Assembly: GCF_019139815.1 (NCBI RefSeq)
Contig: NZ_CP077079.1
Location: forward strand, 1,674,001-1,738,000
Length of the DNA stretch: 64,000 nucleotides
Source of the DNA: Pseudomonas asgharzadehiana
Lineage (GTDB): Bacteria; Pseudomonadota; Gammaproteobacteria; Pseudomonadales; Pseudomonadaceae
Direction: 5' to 3'
Shown: positions 35,882 through 44,613 of the stretch, piece by piece
Layout: each line of letters opens with the position of its first letter
How positions within the stretch are numbered: position 1 is the stretch's first letter
Position numbers and translations under genes: made by a program
The notes under the pieces: generated by a model
Told to the model about the DNA's origin: nothing
Databases searched by the model: none
Seen by the model: only the letters and a program-made list of their open reading frames with translations

Positions 35882-36409
35882 ATGTCTATCCGTTTGAAAT
35901 TATTGAGAAAAAAACTTGGCGTAACCTTGGAGACCCTGGCCGAAAAATCCGGGATGACCAAGAGCTACTTGTCCAAGGTCGAGCGCGGGCTCAATACGCC
36001 GTCCATCGCCGCCGCGCTAAAACTGGCCAAGGCGTTGAACGTGAACGTCGAAGAACTGTTCAGCGAAGACCGTGTCAGCCTCGACAGCTACAGCCTGGTA
36101 CGCAGCCACGAGCGGCCCGACACCTCACCGGGTTACGCGGTACTTGCCCATCAGGTCAGCGAACGCAGCCTGTTGCCGTTCATCATCTACCCGCCGGCGC
36201 AATTCAGCGACAAGACCTTCAAGGAGCACCTCGGGGAAGAGTTTTTGTTTGTGCATGAAGGTTCGGTCGAGGTGGATTTCATGAATGAGCGAGTGATTCT
36301 GGAGCGCGGTGACGCGCTGCATTTCAACGCGCAAAAGCCCCACCGGATTCGCTCGGTGGGGGAGGTGCAGGCGCAGTTGCTGGTGGTGGTGCACAGCGCC
36401 GAGGAATGA
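35882..36409 (+). CDS. XRE-family regulator with C-terminal cupin
   Basis: The protein has 175 residues. N-terminal helix-turn-helix: LRKKLGVTLETLAEKSGMTK then SYLSKVERGLNTPSIAAALK (residues 8-48). C-terminal cupin: GEEFLFVHEGSVEVDFMNER and LERGDALHFNAQKPHRIRSV. This PuuR-type design binds a small ligand in the cupin and represses or activates a neighbouring catabolic operon. It is divergent from the aldolase/lyase pair, and the TGACAC repeats between them are its likely operator. Confidence 0.88.
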   Translation: MSIRLKLLRKKLGVTLETLAEKSGMTKSYLSKVERGLNTPSIAAALKLAKALNVNVEELFSEDRVSLDSYSLVRSHERPDTSPGYAVLAHQVSERSLLPFIIYPPAQFSDKTFKEHLGEEFLFVHEGSVEVDFMNERVILERGDALHFNAQKPHRIRSVGEVQAQLLVVVHSAEE

Positions 36410-36427
36410 TAGCGATGGGGCTTGAAA

Positions 36428-37444
36428 TCAGCGCTCGACCGGCACCGACAACGCCGGATTACCCAATGCATGGGTGCGCGCCGCAAAAAACTTCAGCTGC
36501 ACGCCGGTGCCGTCAAACAACTCCGAGTAGCGCCGCTTCTGCTGGCGGATAAACCCCTCGCTGCGCCCCGATACCGAGATCGCCAGGGTCGTCAGCCGGG
36601 CCTGGCGAATCGCATCCACCAAGTGTTTGTCCTGCGGCCCCAACTCATGGCCGAAAACGCACAGCGCGCCCTCGTGGTTCAACAATTGCTCATAGCAGAA
36701 CGACAGGTAATCGGAGCTGCGGATGGTTTTGAGCTTCTCTTGCACCTGGCCTTCGCTGACGAACAGCGGCACGTCGTCGAGGGTCTTGATCGTATGGTTG
36801 ATGGCAAAGCTGCTGAGCAAGGTGCTGTCGGTGGAAGGCAATTTGCGCGCGGTGCCGTCGAGGTTGCGCACCAGGTGCAGGCCGCCGTGCAGGTACAGAA
36901 TGCGCGTGGCCTCGCAGTGGGTGTGGCGCAGGTCGAAGCTGGCGTCGGCGCTGCCGAATAGATCGTCGATGCCGGGGGCATGCAGGGTCGCCCAGTAATT
37001 GAGCAGGTCGTAATTGCTGGTGAACACCGTTGAGTAGTGCTTCAACTCGGCGTTGATCGTCGCCAGCGTCGATGGCTGCACCAGACGCCACGGGATGTGC
37101 ACGCTGTGGATGGTATTGATCAAGGCTTCCTTGATTGCGTAGTAGCGATTGCGCGGTGCGGCCGAACTGACCGCCAGGGCCTTGTTGACCCGGCTGGTGG
37201 TTTTCAGCGCCCCCAGGGCCTGCTCGAAGCTACGGGTTTGCAGGGCGTCGAACACGCTGAGTTCGGATTGGCTCAGGGGTTTTTCTTCCACGGTGCGTGC
37301 GTTTTCAAACAGCGAGTCGTAGGCGAAGTCTTCCCAAATCGTGCGGCTTGCGCCGTTGCCGATCAAAATCCCGCTGAAGTGGATGGCGCTGCGCAGTGCG
37401 CTCCAGTCTTCAAGGTGGGCGTCAATAGCTTGGAAGTCCTTCAT
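36428..37444 (-). CDS. DUF4917 family protein, SIR2-like
   Basis: The protein has 338 residues from the ATG at 37444; a TTG six codons earlier is possible and no clear ribosome binding site separates them. Motifs in order: SGILIGNGASRTIWEDFAYD near 24, VFTSNYDLLNYW near 138, ILYLHGGLHL near 182 and CVFGHELGPQDKHLVDAI near 265. These recall the SIR2-like NAD-binding fold (glycine loop, TNYD, HG and the late GxS/D motif), which matches DUF4917. Function is unknown. It is a single gene converging with the XRE regulator. Confidence 0.72.
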   Translation of the reverse strand: MKDFQAIDAHLEDWSALRSAIHFSGILIGNGASRTIWEDFAYDSLFENARTVEEKPLSQSELSVFDALQTRSFEQALGALKTTSRVNKALAVSSAAPRNRYYAIKEALINTIHSVHIPWRLVQPSTLATINAELKHYSTVFTSNYDLLNYWATLHAPGIDDLFGSADASFDLRHTHCEATRILYLHGGLHLVRNLDGTARKLPSTDSTLLSSFAINHTIKTLDDVPLFVSEGQVQEKLKTIRSSDYLSFCYEQLLNHEGALCVFGHELGPQDKHLVDAIRQARLTTLAISVSGRSEGFIRQQKRRYSELFDGTGVQLKFFAARTHALGNPALSVPVER

Positions 37445-37568
37445 TGCGGCGGGTCTACTCAAATCGGCTGGGTGGTGACTTTATCACGAGCCGGCGTTGA
37501 TCCTGATCAAGATGCCGCTGGCGCGCGAGGTCGATGCTGTAGGCATAAACGTTATCCGAGGATTCGCC

Positions 37569-38717
37569 ATGAGCAGCACCTTTTTCATTCCCGCCGTCAA
37601 CATCATGGGCACCGACTGCCTCGACGAAGCCATGAACGCGATTCGCAACTACGGCTTTCGCAAGGCGCTGATTGTCACTGACGCCGGCCTGGCCAAGGCG
37701 GGCGTGGCGAGCATGATCGCCGAGAAACTGGCGATGCAGGACATCGATTCGGTGATTTACGACGGCGCCAAGCCCAACCCCAATGTGGAAAACGTCGAGA
37801 AAGGCCTGGCGCTGCTGCAGCAAAGTGCCTGTGATTTCGTGGTGTCTTTGGGCGGCGGTTCGCCCCATGACTGTGCCAAGGGCATCGCCCTGTGCGCGAC
37901 CAACGGCGGGCACATTGGTGACTATGAAGGTGTCGACCAATCAGCCAAGCCGCAACTGCCCTTGGTGGCCATCAACACCACCGCCGGCACCGCCAGTGAG
38001 ATGACCCGTTTCTGCATCATCACTGACGAAACCCGTCACGTGAAAATGGCCATTGTTGACCGCAACGTCACGCCGCTGCTGTCAGTCAACGACCCCTCGT
38101 TGATGGTCGGCATGCCCAAGGGCCTCACCGCCGCCACCGGTATGGACGCCTTGACCCATGCCATCGAAGCCTACGTGTCCACCGCCGCCACGCCGATCAC
38201 CGATGCGTGCGCCATCAAGGCGATAGAGTTGATCAGCGCCAATCTGCGCCTGGCCGTACGCGACGGCAGTGACAAGGCCGCCCGGGAAAACATGGCGTAC
38301 GCGCAGTTCCTCGCCGGCATGGCCTTCAACAACGCATCCCTGGGGTTCGTGCACGCCATGGCGCACCAACTGGGTGGTTTCTACGACTTGCCCCACGGCG
38401 TGTGCAATGCGGTGCTGCTGCCCCATGTGCAGAGCTTCAACGCCAGCGTCTGCGCCAGACGCCTGAGCGACGTGGGCCGCGCATTGGGCGCTGACACCAG
38501 GGGCATCAGCCATGAAGAGGGCGCCCAAGCGGCCATCGCCGCCATTCGCAGCCTGGCCCAGGATGTTGAAATTCCCGCCGGCCTGCGCGAACTGGGGGCC
38601 AAATTGCAGGATATTCCGCTGCTGGCCGGCAATGCCCTCAAGGATGCGTGTGGGCTCACCAACCCACGACGCGCGGATCAGCGGCAGATCGAGGAGATCT
38701 TTCGCAGCGCGTTTTGA
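37569..38717 (+). CDS. Iron-containing alcohol dehydrogenase
   Basis: The protein has 382 residues starting [20 protein letters not shown]. Group III Fe-ADH fold: NAD-binding [19 protein letters not shown] near 95 and [19 protein letters not shown] near 140, with iron ligands in [14 protein letters not shown] (Asp, His) and [19 protein letters not shown] (two His). It oxidises short alcohols or reduces aldehydes; the motifs resemble the YiaY/AdhB group, but the substrate is unresolved. The start was chosen at the conserved MSSTFFIP; upstream Met residues are non-family. Confidence 0.88.
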   Translation: MSSTFFIPAVNIMGTDCLDEAMNAIRNYGFRKALIVTDAGLAKAGVASMIAEKLAMQDIDSVIYDGAKPNPNVENVEKGLALLQQSACDFVVSLGGGSPHDCAKGIALCATNGGHIGDYEGVDQSAKPQLPLVAINTTAGTASEMTRFCIITDETRHVKMAIVDRNVTPLLSVNDPSLMVGMPKGLTAATGMDALTHAIEAYVSTAATPITDACAIKAIELISANLRLAVRDGSDKAARENMAYAQFLAGMAFNNASLGFVHAMAHQLGGFYDLPHGVCNAVLLPHVQSFNASVCARRLSDVGRALGADTRGISHEEGAQAAIAAIRSLAQDVEIPAGLRELGAKLQDIPLLAGNALKDACGLTNPRRADQRQIEEIFRSAF

Positions 38718-38802
38718 ATAGGGGCAGCGGCACGCTGCACGCGTTAAGCTACAAGTCGAATGCGTTTAACTTGAGCTTGCGGCGTGCCGCTGAGGTCCCC
38801 TT

Positions 38803-39477
38803 ATGAGAGTTCTGTTATTCGGCGCCACCGGCATGGTTGGCCAGGGCGTCCTGCGTGAATGCCTGTTGGCCGCCGACGTGCAGGAGGTCGTCGCCGTCGG
38901 CCGCACGCCGTTGCCTCAGGAGCACGGCAAGCTGCACCAGGTATTGCACAGCGACATGCTCGATTTCCATCCCCTGGAAAACCTGCTGCAAGGCTTTGAT
39001 GCGTGCTTCTTTTGTCTCGGCGTTTCGTCGGCAGGCATGAATGAAACCCGCTACACCCACCTCACCTATGACCTCACGCTGGTTGCCGCCAGCACCTTGG
39101 CGCGGCTCAATCCTCAGATGACGTTTATCTATGTGTCCGGCGCCGGTACCGACCGTTCCGAAGCGGGCAAGTCGATGTGGGCGCGGGTCAAGGGCAAGAC
39201 CGAAAATGCGTTGCTGCGCTTGCCGTTCAAGGCCGTGTACCTGTTCCGGCCGGGGCTGATCCAGCCACTGCACGGCGTGCGCTCGAAGACGCCGCTGTAT
39301 CAAGGTTTTTATGCCGTCCTGGGCCCGTTGCTGTCGCTGGTGCGCCGTGTCAGGCCGGGCTGGGTGGTGAGTACCGAGACGGTCGGCCGGGCGATGTTGC
39401 AGGCGGTGCGTCAGGGCGCGCCGCAACCGGTGGTGGAGCAGGCCGATCTCCATCGCTTGGCCGGCGAGCGTCACTGA
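38803..39477 (+). CDS. Atypical NAD(P)-dependent SDR (HTATIP2-like)
   Basis: The protein has 224 residues. N-terminal Rossmann motif MRVLLFGATGMVGQGVLREC and the later FFCLGVSSAGMNETRYTHLT and FIYVSGAGTDRSEAGKSMWA match extended short-chain dehydrogenase/epimerase-like proteins of the NAD(P)H-binding domain group. The YxxxK catalytic pair is not clear. It overlaps the LysR gene by 1 base (TGATG), so the two are co-expressed. Substrate unknown. Confidence 0.78.
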   Translation: MRVLLFGATGMVGQGVLRECLLAADVQEVVAVGRTPLPQEHGKLHQVLHSDMLDFHPLENLLQGFDACFFCLGVSSAGMNETRYTHLTYDLTLVAASTLARLNPQMTFIYVSGAGTDRSEAGKSMWARVKGKTENALLRLPFKAVYLFRPGLIQPLHGVRSKTPLYQGFYAVLGPLLSLVRRVRPGWVVSTETVGRAMLQAVRQGAPQPVVEQADLHRLAGERH

Positions 39478-40430
39478 TGTTGCACAAAAGCCTGGTGCGC
39501 CGCCTCGACCTGATCACCTTGCAGTTGTTTGTCTCGGTGTTCGAGGAGGGTACGCTGACCCGCGCCGCCGCCCGCGAAGCCATAGCGGTATCGGCCGCCA
39601 GCAAGCGCCTGATGGATCTGGAGCATGTGTTGGGCGTGAGCCTGTTCGTGCGCCGCGCCAAGGGCATGGACCTGACGGCCGCCGGCGAAACCCTGTTGCA
39701 CCACGCACGGCAGATGCTGTTCAACGTCGAAAAAATGGGCATGGAGCTGGGCGAGCACAGCCACGGTGTGCGCGGTTATGTGCGGATGCTGGCCAATCTC
39801 TCGGCGATCATTCAGTTCCTTCCGGAAGATTTGCGGGATTTTTCCGAGCTGCATCCCGAAGTGAAGACCGACCTGGAAGAACGCCCGAGTACCGGCGTTG
39901 TGCAAGGCGTGCTGGATGGCGTGGCGGACCTGGGCATCTGTTCCTGCGATACCGATACCAAGGGCCTGCTCAGCGTGACCTATCGCCACGACAAACTGAT
40001 GGTACTGATGCCCGCTCATCATCCGCTGGCCGCGCGCGACAGTTTGGCTTTCGCCGAGACGTTGGGCAGTGACTACGTGGGGCTGCATGTTGCCAGTTCC
40101 ATCAATATGCGCACCCATGCCGCCGCGCGCGAGGCCGGCAAGATGTTGCGCCTGCGCATTCATGTGCCGGGCTTTGATGCAATGTGCCGCATGGTCCAGG
40201 CGAATATGGGCATCGGTATCCTGCCGCAGAAGGCCTACGAACTGTTTGGACGTGCGCTGGGCCTGCACGCGGTGCCGCTGACCGACGCCTGGTCGGACCG
40301 CCGATTGATCCTCGTGGCGCGTGACGAGGCGCAGTTGTCGCCGGTGAGCCGTTTGTTGTTCGATTATCTGAGCCTCTCGATGCCTGCCCTTGAGCTGCCT
40401 GTGAGTTCTGTCCTACAGACTATTCGCTGA
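39477..40430 (+). CDS. LysR-family regulator of the CoA-transferase operon
   Basis: The protein has 317 residues starting MLHKSLVRRLDLITLQLFVS. Helix-turn-helix: GTLTRAAAREAIAVSAASKR (residues 26-45), then LEHVLGVSLFVRRAKGMDLT. C-terminal LysR substrate domain with MVQANMGIGILPQKAYELFG. It is overlapped by the SDR gene upstream and lies 102 bases before the caiB-type gene on the same strand. LysR regulators often sit divergently, so its role in the downstream operon is inferred from proximity. Confidence 0.85.
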   Translation: MLHKSLVRRLDLITLQLFVSVFEEGTLTRAAAREAIAVSAASKRLMDLEHVLGVSLFVRRAKGMDLTAAGETLLHHARQMLFNVEKMGMELGEHSHGVRGYVRMLANLSAIIQFLPEDLRDFSELHPEVKTDLEERPSTGVVQGVLDGVADLGICSCDTDTKGLLSVTYRHDKLMVLMPAHHPLAARDSLAFAETLGSDYVGLHVASSINMRTHAAAREAGKMLRLRIHVPGFDAMCRMVQANMGIGILPQKAYELFGRALGLHAVPLTDAWSDRRLILVARDEAQLSPVSRLLFDYLSLSMPALELPVSSVLQTIR

Positions 40431-40532
40431 GCGTTCGCGTTTTGCGAACGAACCTTGCCGACTGACGGTTGGATTTCTCTAATGCCGGTCCTCTAGCCTT
40501 GGTTCACATTCCAAGAATAAGAGGTACACCTC

Positions 40533-41726
40533 ATGACGACTCCCCTGAGCGGCATCAAGGTGATCGAGATCGGCACCCTGATCGCCGCACCGTTTGCCGC
40601 ACGGTTGATGGCCGAGTTTGGCGCCGAAGTGATCAAGATCGAATCCCTGGGCCAGGGCGATCCGCTTCGCAAATGGCGAAAGCTGCATGAAGGCACGTCG
40701 TTGTGGTGGTACCTGCAATCGCGCAACAAGAAGTCGTTGGCCCTGAACCTCAAGTCCAGCGAAGGCCTGGGGCTTATCAAGCAACTGCTCGGCGACGCCG
40801 ACGTCCTCATCGAAAACCTGCGCCCCGGCGGCCTGGAAAAACTCGGCCTGGGCTGGGACGTATTGCACGCTCTAAACCCCAAGCTGACGCTGGTGCGCAT
40901 TTCTGGCTACGGCCAGACCGGTCCCTATCGCGACCGCCCGGGGTTTGGTGCTATCGGAGAGGCCATGGGCGGCATTCGCTACACCACCGGCAGCCCGGAT
41001 TCGCCGCCGGCGCGGGTGGGGGTGAGCCTGGGTGACTCCCTTGCGTCCCTGCACGGTGTGATCGGTGCCTTGATGTCGTTGCTGCGGGTCAAGACCGGCC
41101 AGGGTGATGGGCAGGTGGTCGATGTGTCCCTGGCCGAAAGTGTGTTCAACGTGATGGAAAGCCTGGTGCCCGAATACGACATGCTCGGCCATGTGCGTGA
41201 ACGCAGCGGCGGCGCGTTGCCCGGCATTGCACCGTCCAATACCTACCTGACCGCCGATGGCGCCTACGTGGTGATTGCCGGCAACAGCGACCCGATCTAC
41301 AAGCGCCTGATGACCGCCATCGGCCGCGCCGACCTGGCCGAAGCCGCTGAGTTTGCCCACAACGATGGCCGCGCGGCCAAAAGCGCCGTGCTGGATGCCG
41401 CCATCACCCACTGGACCAGCAGCCTGCCCATCGAACAAGTGCTCAGCGCGCTGGAAGCCGCTGAAGTACCGGCCGGGCGCATTTACTCGGTGGCGGACAT
41501 CGTCAGCGATCCGCACTACCAGGCGCGCGACATGTTGCTCAACGCCCAGTTGCCCGGCGGCGTGTCGGTGAAGATGCCCGGCATCGTGCCCAAGCTCTCC
41601 GAGACACCGGGCGCCGTGAACTGGCAAGGCCCGGCGCTGGGCCAGCACACCGACGACATCCTCAGTGGGCTGGGCCTCGCCGACGCCGATATCCAACGCT
41701 TAAAAAATACGGGGGTGGTGCAATGA
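40533..41726 (+). CDS. CaiB/BaiF-type CoA-transferase
   Basis: The protein has 397 residues. Class III CoA-transferase: GIKVIEIGTLIAAPFAARLM at the start, EFGAEVIKIESLGQGDPLRK, IENLRPGGLEKLGLGWDVLH and the catalytic Asp in VGVSLGDSLASLHGVIGALM. It would activate a carboxylic acid with CoA from a donor such as succinyl-CoA. Its stop overlaps the ATG of the HMG-CoA-lyase-like gene (ATGA), so it supplies the CoA ester cleaved by that enzyme. Confidence 0.88.
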   Translation: MTTPLSGIKVIEIGTLIAAPFAARLMAEFGAEVIKIESLGQGDPLRKWRKLHEGTSLWWYLQSRNKKSLALNLKSSEGLGLIKQLLGDADVLIENLRPGGLEKLGLGWDVLHALNPKLTLVRISGYGQTGPYRDRPGFGAIGEAMGGIRYTTGSPDSPPARVGVSLGDSLASLHGVIGALMSLLRVKTGQGDGQVVDVSLAESVFNVMESLVPEYDMLGHVRERSGGALPGIAPSNTYLTADGAYVVIAGNSDPIYKRLMTAIGRADLAEAAEFAHNDGRAAKSAVLDAAITHWTSSLPIEQVLSALEAAEVPAGRIYSVADIVSDPHYQARDMLLNAQLPGGVSVKMPGIVPKLSETPGAVNWQGPALGQHTDDILSGLGLADADIQRLKNTGVVQ

Positions 41727-42664
41727 TCCAGGATTATTCCGAGCCATTGATCGTGCAGGAAGTCTCGCCGCGCGATGGCCTGCAAATCGAACCGACCTGG
41801 GTCGAGACGGCCGACAAGATCGCGCTGATCGACCAACTCTCTCTCGCCGGGTTTTCACGGATCGAGGCGGGCTCGTTCGTCTCGCCCAAGGCCATCCCGG
41901 CGCTGCGTGACGGCGAGCAAGTGTTCCACGGCATCGAACGCAAAGCGGGTGTGATCTATGTCGCGTTGATCCCCAACCTCAAGGGCGCCCAGCGCGCCAT
42001 CGAGTCCCGCGCCGATGAACTGAACCTGGTGATGTCCGCCAGCCAGACCCACAACCTGGCCAATATGCGCATGCGCTGCGAAGCATCGTTGGCGGCGTTT
42101 GCCGAGGTGGTGAGGTTTGCCGCCGACCATCCGGTGCGCCTCAACGGCAGCATCGCCACCACCTTCGGCTGCCCGTTCGAAGGCAAGGTCGACGAAGACC
42201 GCGTGCTGCAGATCGTGCAGGCCTATCGCGAGCTGGGCATCCAGGGCATCACCCTGGCTGACACCACCGGCATGGCCAACCCGCGTCAGGTGCAGCGTTT
42301 GGTGAAACGCGTGCTGCAACACGTGCCGGCCAGCGACCTGACCCTGCATTTCCACAACACCCGTGGCCTGGGTTTGTGCAATGTGCTGGCCGCCTACGAG
42401 GCCGGCGCACGGCGTTTTGACGCGGCGCTCGGCGGCCTTGGCGGTTGCCCGTTTGCGCCGGGGGCGTCGGGCAATATCTGTACCGAAGACCTGGTCAACC
42501 TGTGTGAGGAAGTGGGGATTCACACCGGTATCGACCTGCCGCATCTGCTGACCCTGTCGCGCCGTTTGCCGGCGCTATTGGGCCATGAGTTACCCGGCCA
42601 GGTGGTCAAGGCCGGGCGCAACAGTGACCTGCATTCACCTGCGGCTTACATCGCCACGTTGTAA
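41723..42664 (+). CDS. Hydroxymethylglutaryl-CoA lyase-like enzyme
   Basis: The protein has 313 residues. HMGL-like TIM barrel: VQEVSPRDGLQIEPTWVETA, catalytic and metal ligands in FHNTRGLGLCNVLAAYEAGA, and the GGLGGCPFAPGASGN signature with the active-site Cys. It would split 3-hydroxy-3-methylglutaryl-CoA into acetoacetate and acetyl-CoA, or a related citramalyl-type CoA ester. It differs from the leucine-pathway mvaB context: there is no liu gene nearby, and it is coupled to a CoA-transferase and an anion-type MFS permease. Confidence 0.87.
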   Translation: MIQDYSEPLIVQEVSPRDGLQIEPTWVETADKIALIDQLSLAGFSRIEAGSFVSPKAIPALRDGEQVFHGIERKAGVIYVALIPNLKGAQRAIESRADELNLVMSASQTHNLANMRMRCEASLAAFAEVVRFAADHPVRLNGSIATTFGCPFEGKVDEDRVLQIVQAYRELGIQGITLADTTGMANPRQVQRLVKRVLQHVPASDLTLHFHNTRGLGLCNVLAAYEAGARRFDAALGGLGGCPFAPGASGNICTEDLVNLCEEVGIHTGIDLPHLLTLSRRLPALLGHELPGQVVKAGRNSDLHSPAAYIATL

Positions 42665-42723
42665 CGCCATACCAGACAACAAAAACAATCGGACGCCCAT
42701 GAGCGGTCCGCTGGAGAAGCACA

Positions 42724-44052
42724 ATGAGCACTGATACGTTAGAGACTGGCGCGCACCCGGTCGGCAAAGACGACGCCATTAAAGCGGTGGTTAAAAAGGT
42801 CGCCTGGCGCCTGATGCCGCTGATCATGGTGTGCTACCTGTTCGCGTTTTTTGACCGGATCAACATCAGTTTCGCCAAGTTTCAATTGCAAGCCGACCTG
42901 GGCTTGAGCAATACCGCGTATGGCCTGGGGGCGGGTCTTTTCGTGGTGGGTTACGTCCTCTTCGAAGTGCCGAGCAACATGATGCTGTACAAGTTCGGTG
43001 CACGGCGCTGGATCGCACGGATCATGGTGTCGTGGGGGCTGGCGACCGCCGCCATGGTGTTCGTCACCGCGGAGTGGCAGTTCTACGCGCTGCGTTTTCT
43101 GATCGGCGCCATGGAGGCCGGTTTTGCCCCTGGCGTGCTGTATTACCTGACGCTTTGGTTCCCGCAGGATTTCCGTGGGCGCATCACGTCAATGCTGTTC
43201 CTGGCTTCGGCGTTTTCCGGGCTGGTGGGCGCGCCGTTTTCCGGGCTGGTGCTGGAACACATGGATGGCGTGCTGCAGATACGCGGCTGGCACTGGTTGT
43301 TCCTGCTGGGTGGCCTTCCGTGCCTGCTGTTGGCGTGGATGGTGCTGACGCAACTCAAGGACCGCATTGAAGATGCACATTGGCTGAGCGCCGACGAAAA
43401 GGCCCTGTTGGCCAGCCGCATCGCGGTGCATGAAGTGCACAAGAAAGGCTCGTTGCTCCAGGCTGTGCGCATCCCGGGTTTCCTGATGCTGGGGCTGATC
43501 TATTTCCTGATCCAGGTGGCGTCCTACGGCCTCAACTTCTGGGCGCCACAGTTGATCCGAAGCGCGGGTATCGAAAGCCCGATGGTGATTGGCTTGTTGA
43601 CCGCCATCCCGTACATCTGCGGGGCCATCACCATGGTCGTGGTGGGGCGTTGGTCGGACGCCACAGGTGAGCGTCGCAAGTTCGTCAGTGGGTTGGTGGT
43701 GTTGGGGGCGATTGGCTTCTTCTGCGCTGGGATCTTTGATAACCACACCACCTTCCTGATCATTGCGCTGGGTTTGCTGGGGGCCGGCATTATTGCCTCG
43801 ATCCCGACGTTCTGGACGTTGCCGCCCAAATTGCTGGCAGGTGCCGGCGCCGGTGCGGCGGGCGGGATCGCGTTGATCAATACCCTGGGGCAACTGGGCG
43901 GTATCGTCAGCCCGGTAATGGTGGGGCGCATCAAGGACATCACCGGCAGCACCACGCCGGCGCTGTATGTCATTGGCGTGTGCGCGTTGGTTGCCGCGGC
44001 GCTGCTGATGTGGGGCCTGCCGCAAAAAATGCGTACCTCCGACAAGCGCTGA
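42724..44052 (+). CDS. MFS transporter, anion:cation symporter family
   Basis: The protein has 442 residues with 12 membrane segments. The opening MPLIMVCYLFAFFDRINISF is the ACS-family mark, as are FDRINISFAKFQLQADLGLS and GFAPGVLYYLTLWFPQDFRG. This family takes up organic acids such as tartrate, phthalate, galactonate or 4-hydroxyphenylacetate. It is the third gene of the CoA-transferase operon (59-base gap), so it probably imports the acid that is then activated with CoA. Confidence 0.87.
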   Translation: MSTDTLETGAHPVGKDDAIKAVVKKVAWRLMPLIMVCYLFAFFDRINISFAKFQLQADLGLSNTAYGLGAGLFVVGYVLFEVPSNMMLYKFGARRWIARIMVSWGLATAAMVFVTAEWQFYALRFLIGAMEAGFAPGVLYYLTLWFPQDFRGRITSMLFLASAFSGLVGAPFSGLVLEHMDGVLQIRGWHWLFLLGGLPCLLLAWMVLTQLKDRIEDAHWLSADEKALLASRIAVHEVHKKGSLLQAVRIPGFLMLGLIYFLIQVASYGLNFWAPQLIRSAGIESPMVIGLLTAIPYICGAITMVVVGRWSDATGERRKFVSGLVVLGAIGFFCAGIFDNHTTFLIIALGLLGAGIIASIPTFWTLPPKLLAGAGAGAAGGIALINTLGQLGGIVSPVMVGRIKDITGSTTPALYVIGVCALVAAALLMWGLPQKMRTSDKR

Positions 44053-44059
44053 CCTCGTT

Positions 44060-44545
44060 TCACGCAGCGGCCAAGGCTTTGGCCGGCGCGTTGGCGAACT
44101 GAATCAACGCCACTGCGGCCATCAACAACAGCGCCCCGACGACACGGGGCGTTGTCAGTTGGCGCTGCGCCAGGCCGAACAGGCCGAAGTGGTCGAGCAG
44201 CAGCGATGCCAGCATCTGCCCGGCCAGGGCCAAGGCAATAAACCCCGATGCCCCCAGCTTGGGCAACAGCATTAACGCCAGGGAAATAAAACACACGCCA
44301 AATGCACCGCCAGCCCACATCCACAAGGGTGCCTGGGTGATAAACGCCAGGCTCGGCAAGGGCAGTCGCAGGGCGATAATCACGGGCAACAACACGATGA
44401 TACTCACCAGCAACGAGGCCAAAGTGGCCCACAACGGGTGGCCGAGCCCGCGCCCGAGGTTGGCGTTAATCGCACTTTGAAACGGCACCACCGCGCCAGC
44501 CATCAGCGCCAGCGCGCCCAAACCTGCCCAATGCCACATCGTCAT
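44060..44545 (-). CDS. DMT transporter, YdcZ/DUF606 family
   Basis: The protein has 161 residues with five membrane segments. MAGAVVPFQSAINANLGRGL and HPLWATLASLLVSIIVLLPV match the short DUF606 drug/metabolite transporters, which work as dimers of five-helix units. Convergent with the MFS gene (7-base gap), divergent from the following LysR gene, which may control it. Substrate unknown. Confidence 0.85.
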   Translation of the reverse strand: MTMWHWAGLGALALMAGAVVPFQSAINANLGRGLGHPLWATLASLLVSIIVLLPVIIALRLPLPSLAFITQAPLWMWAGGAFGVCFISLALMLLPKLGASGFIALALAGQMLASLLLDHFGLFGLAQRQLTTPRVVGALLLMAAVALIQFANAPAKALAAA

Positions 44546-44613
44546 GTCGAAACTCCTAGAGGTTTTGCTGGACTCTAAGTTATTCGTCGCGCAAATTTAA
44601 ATTCAAAGTTTTT

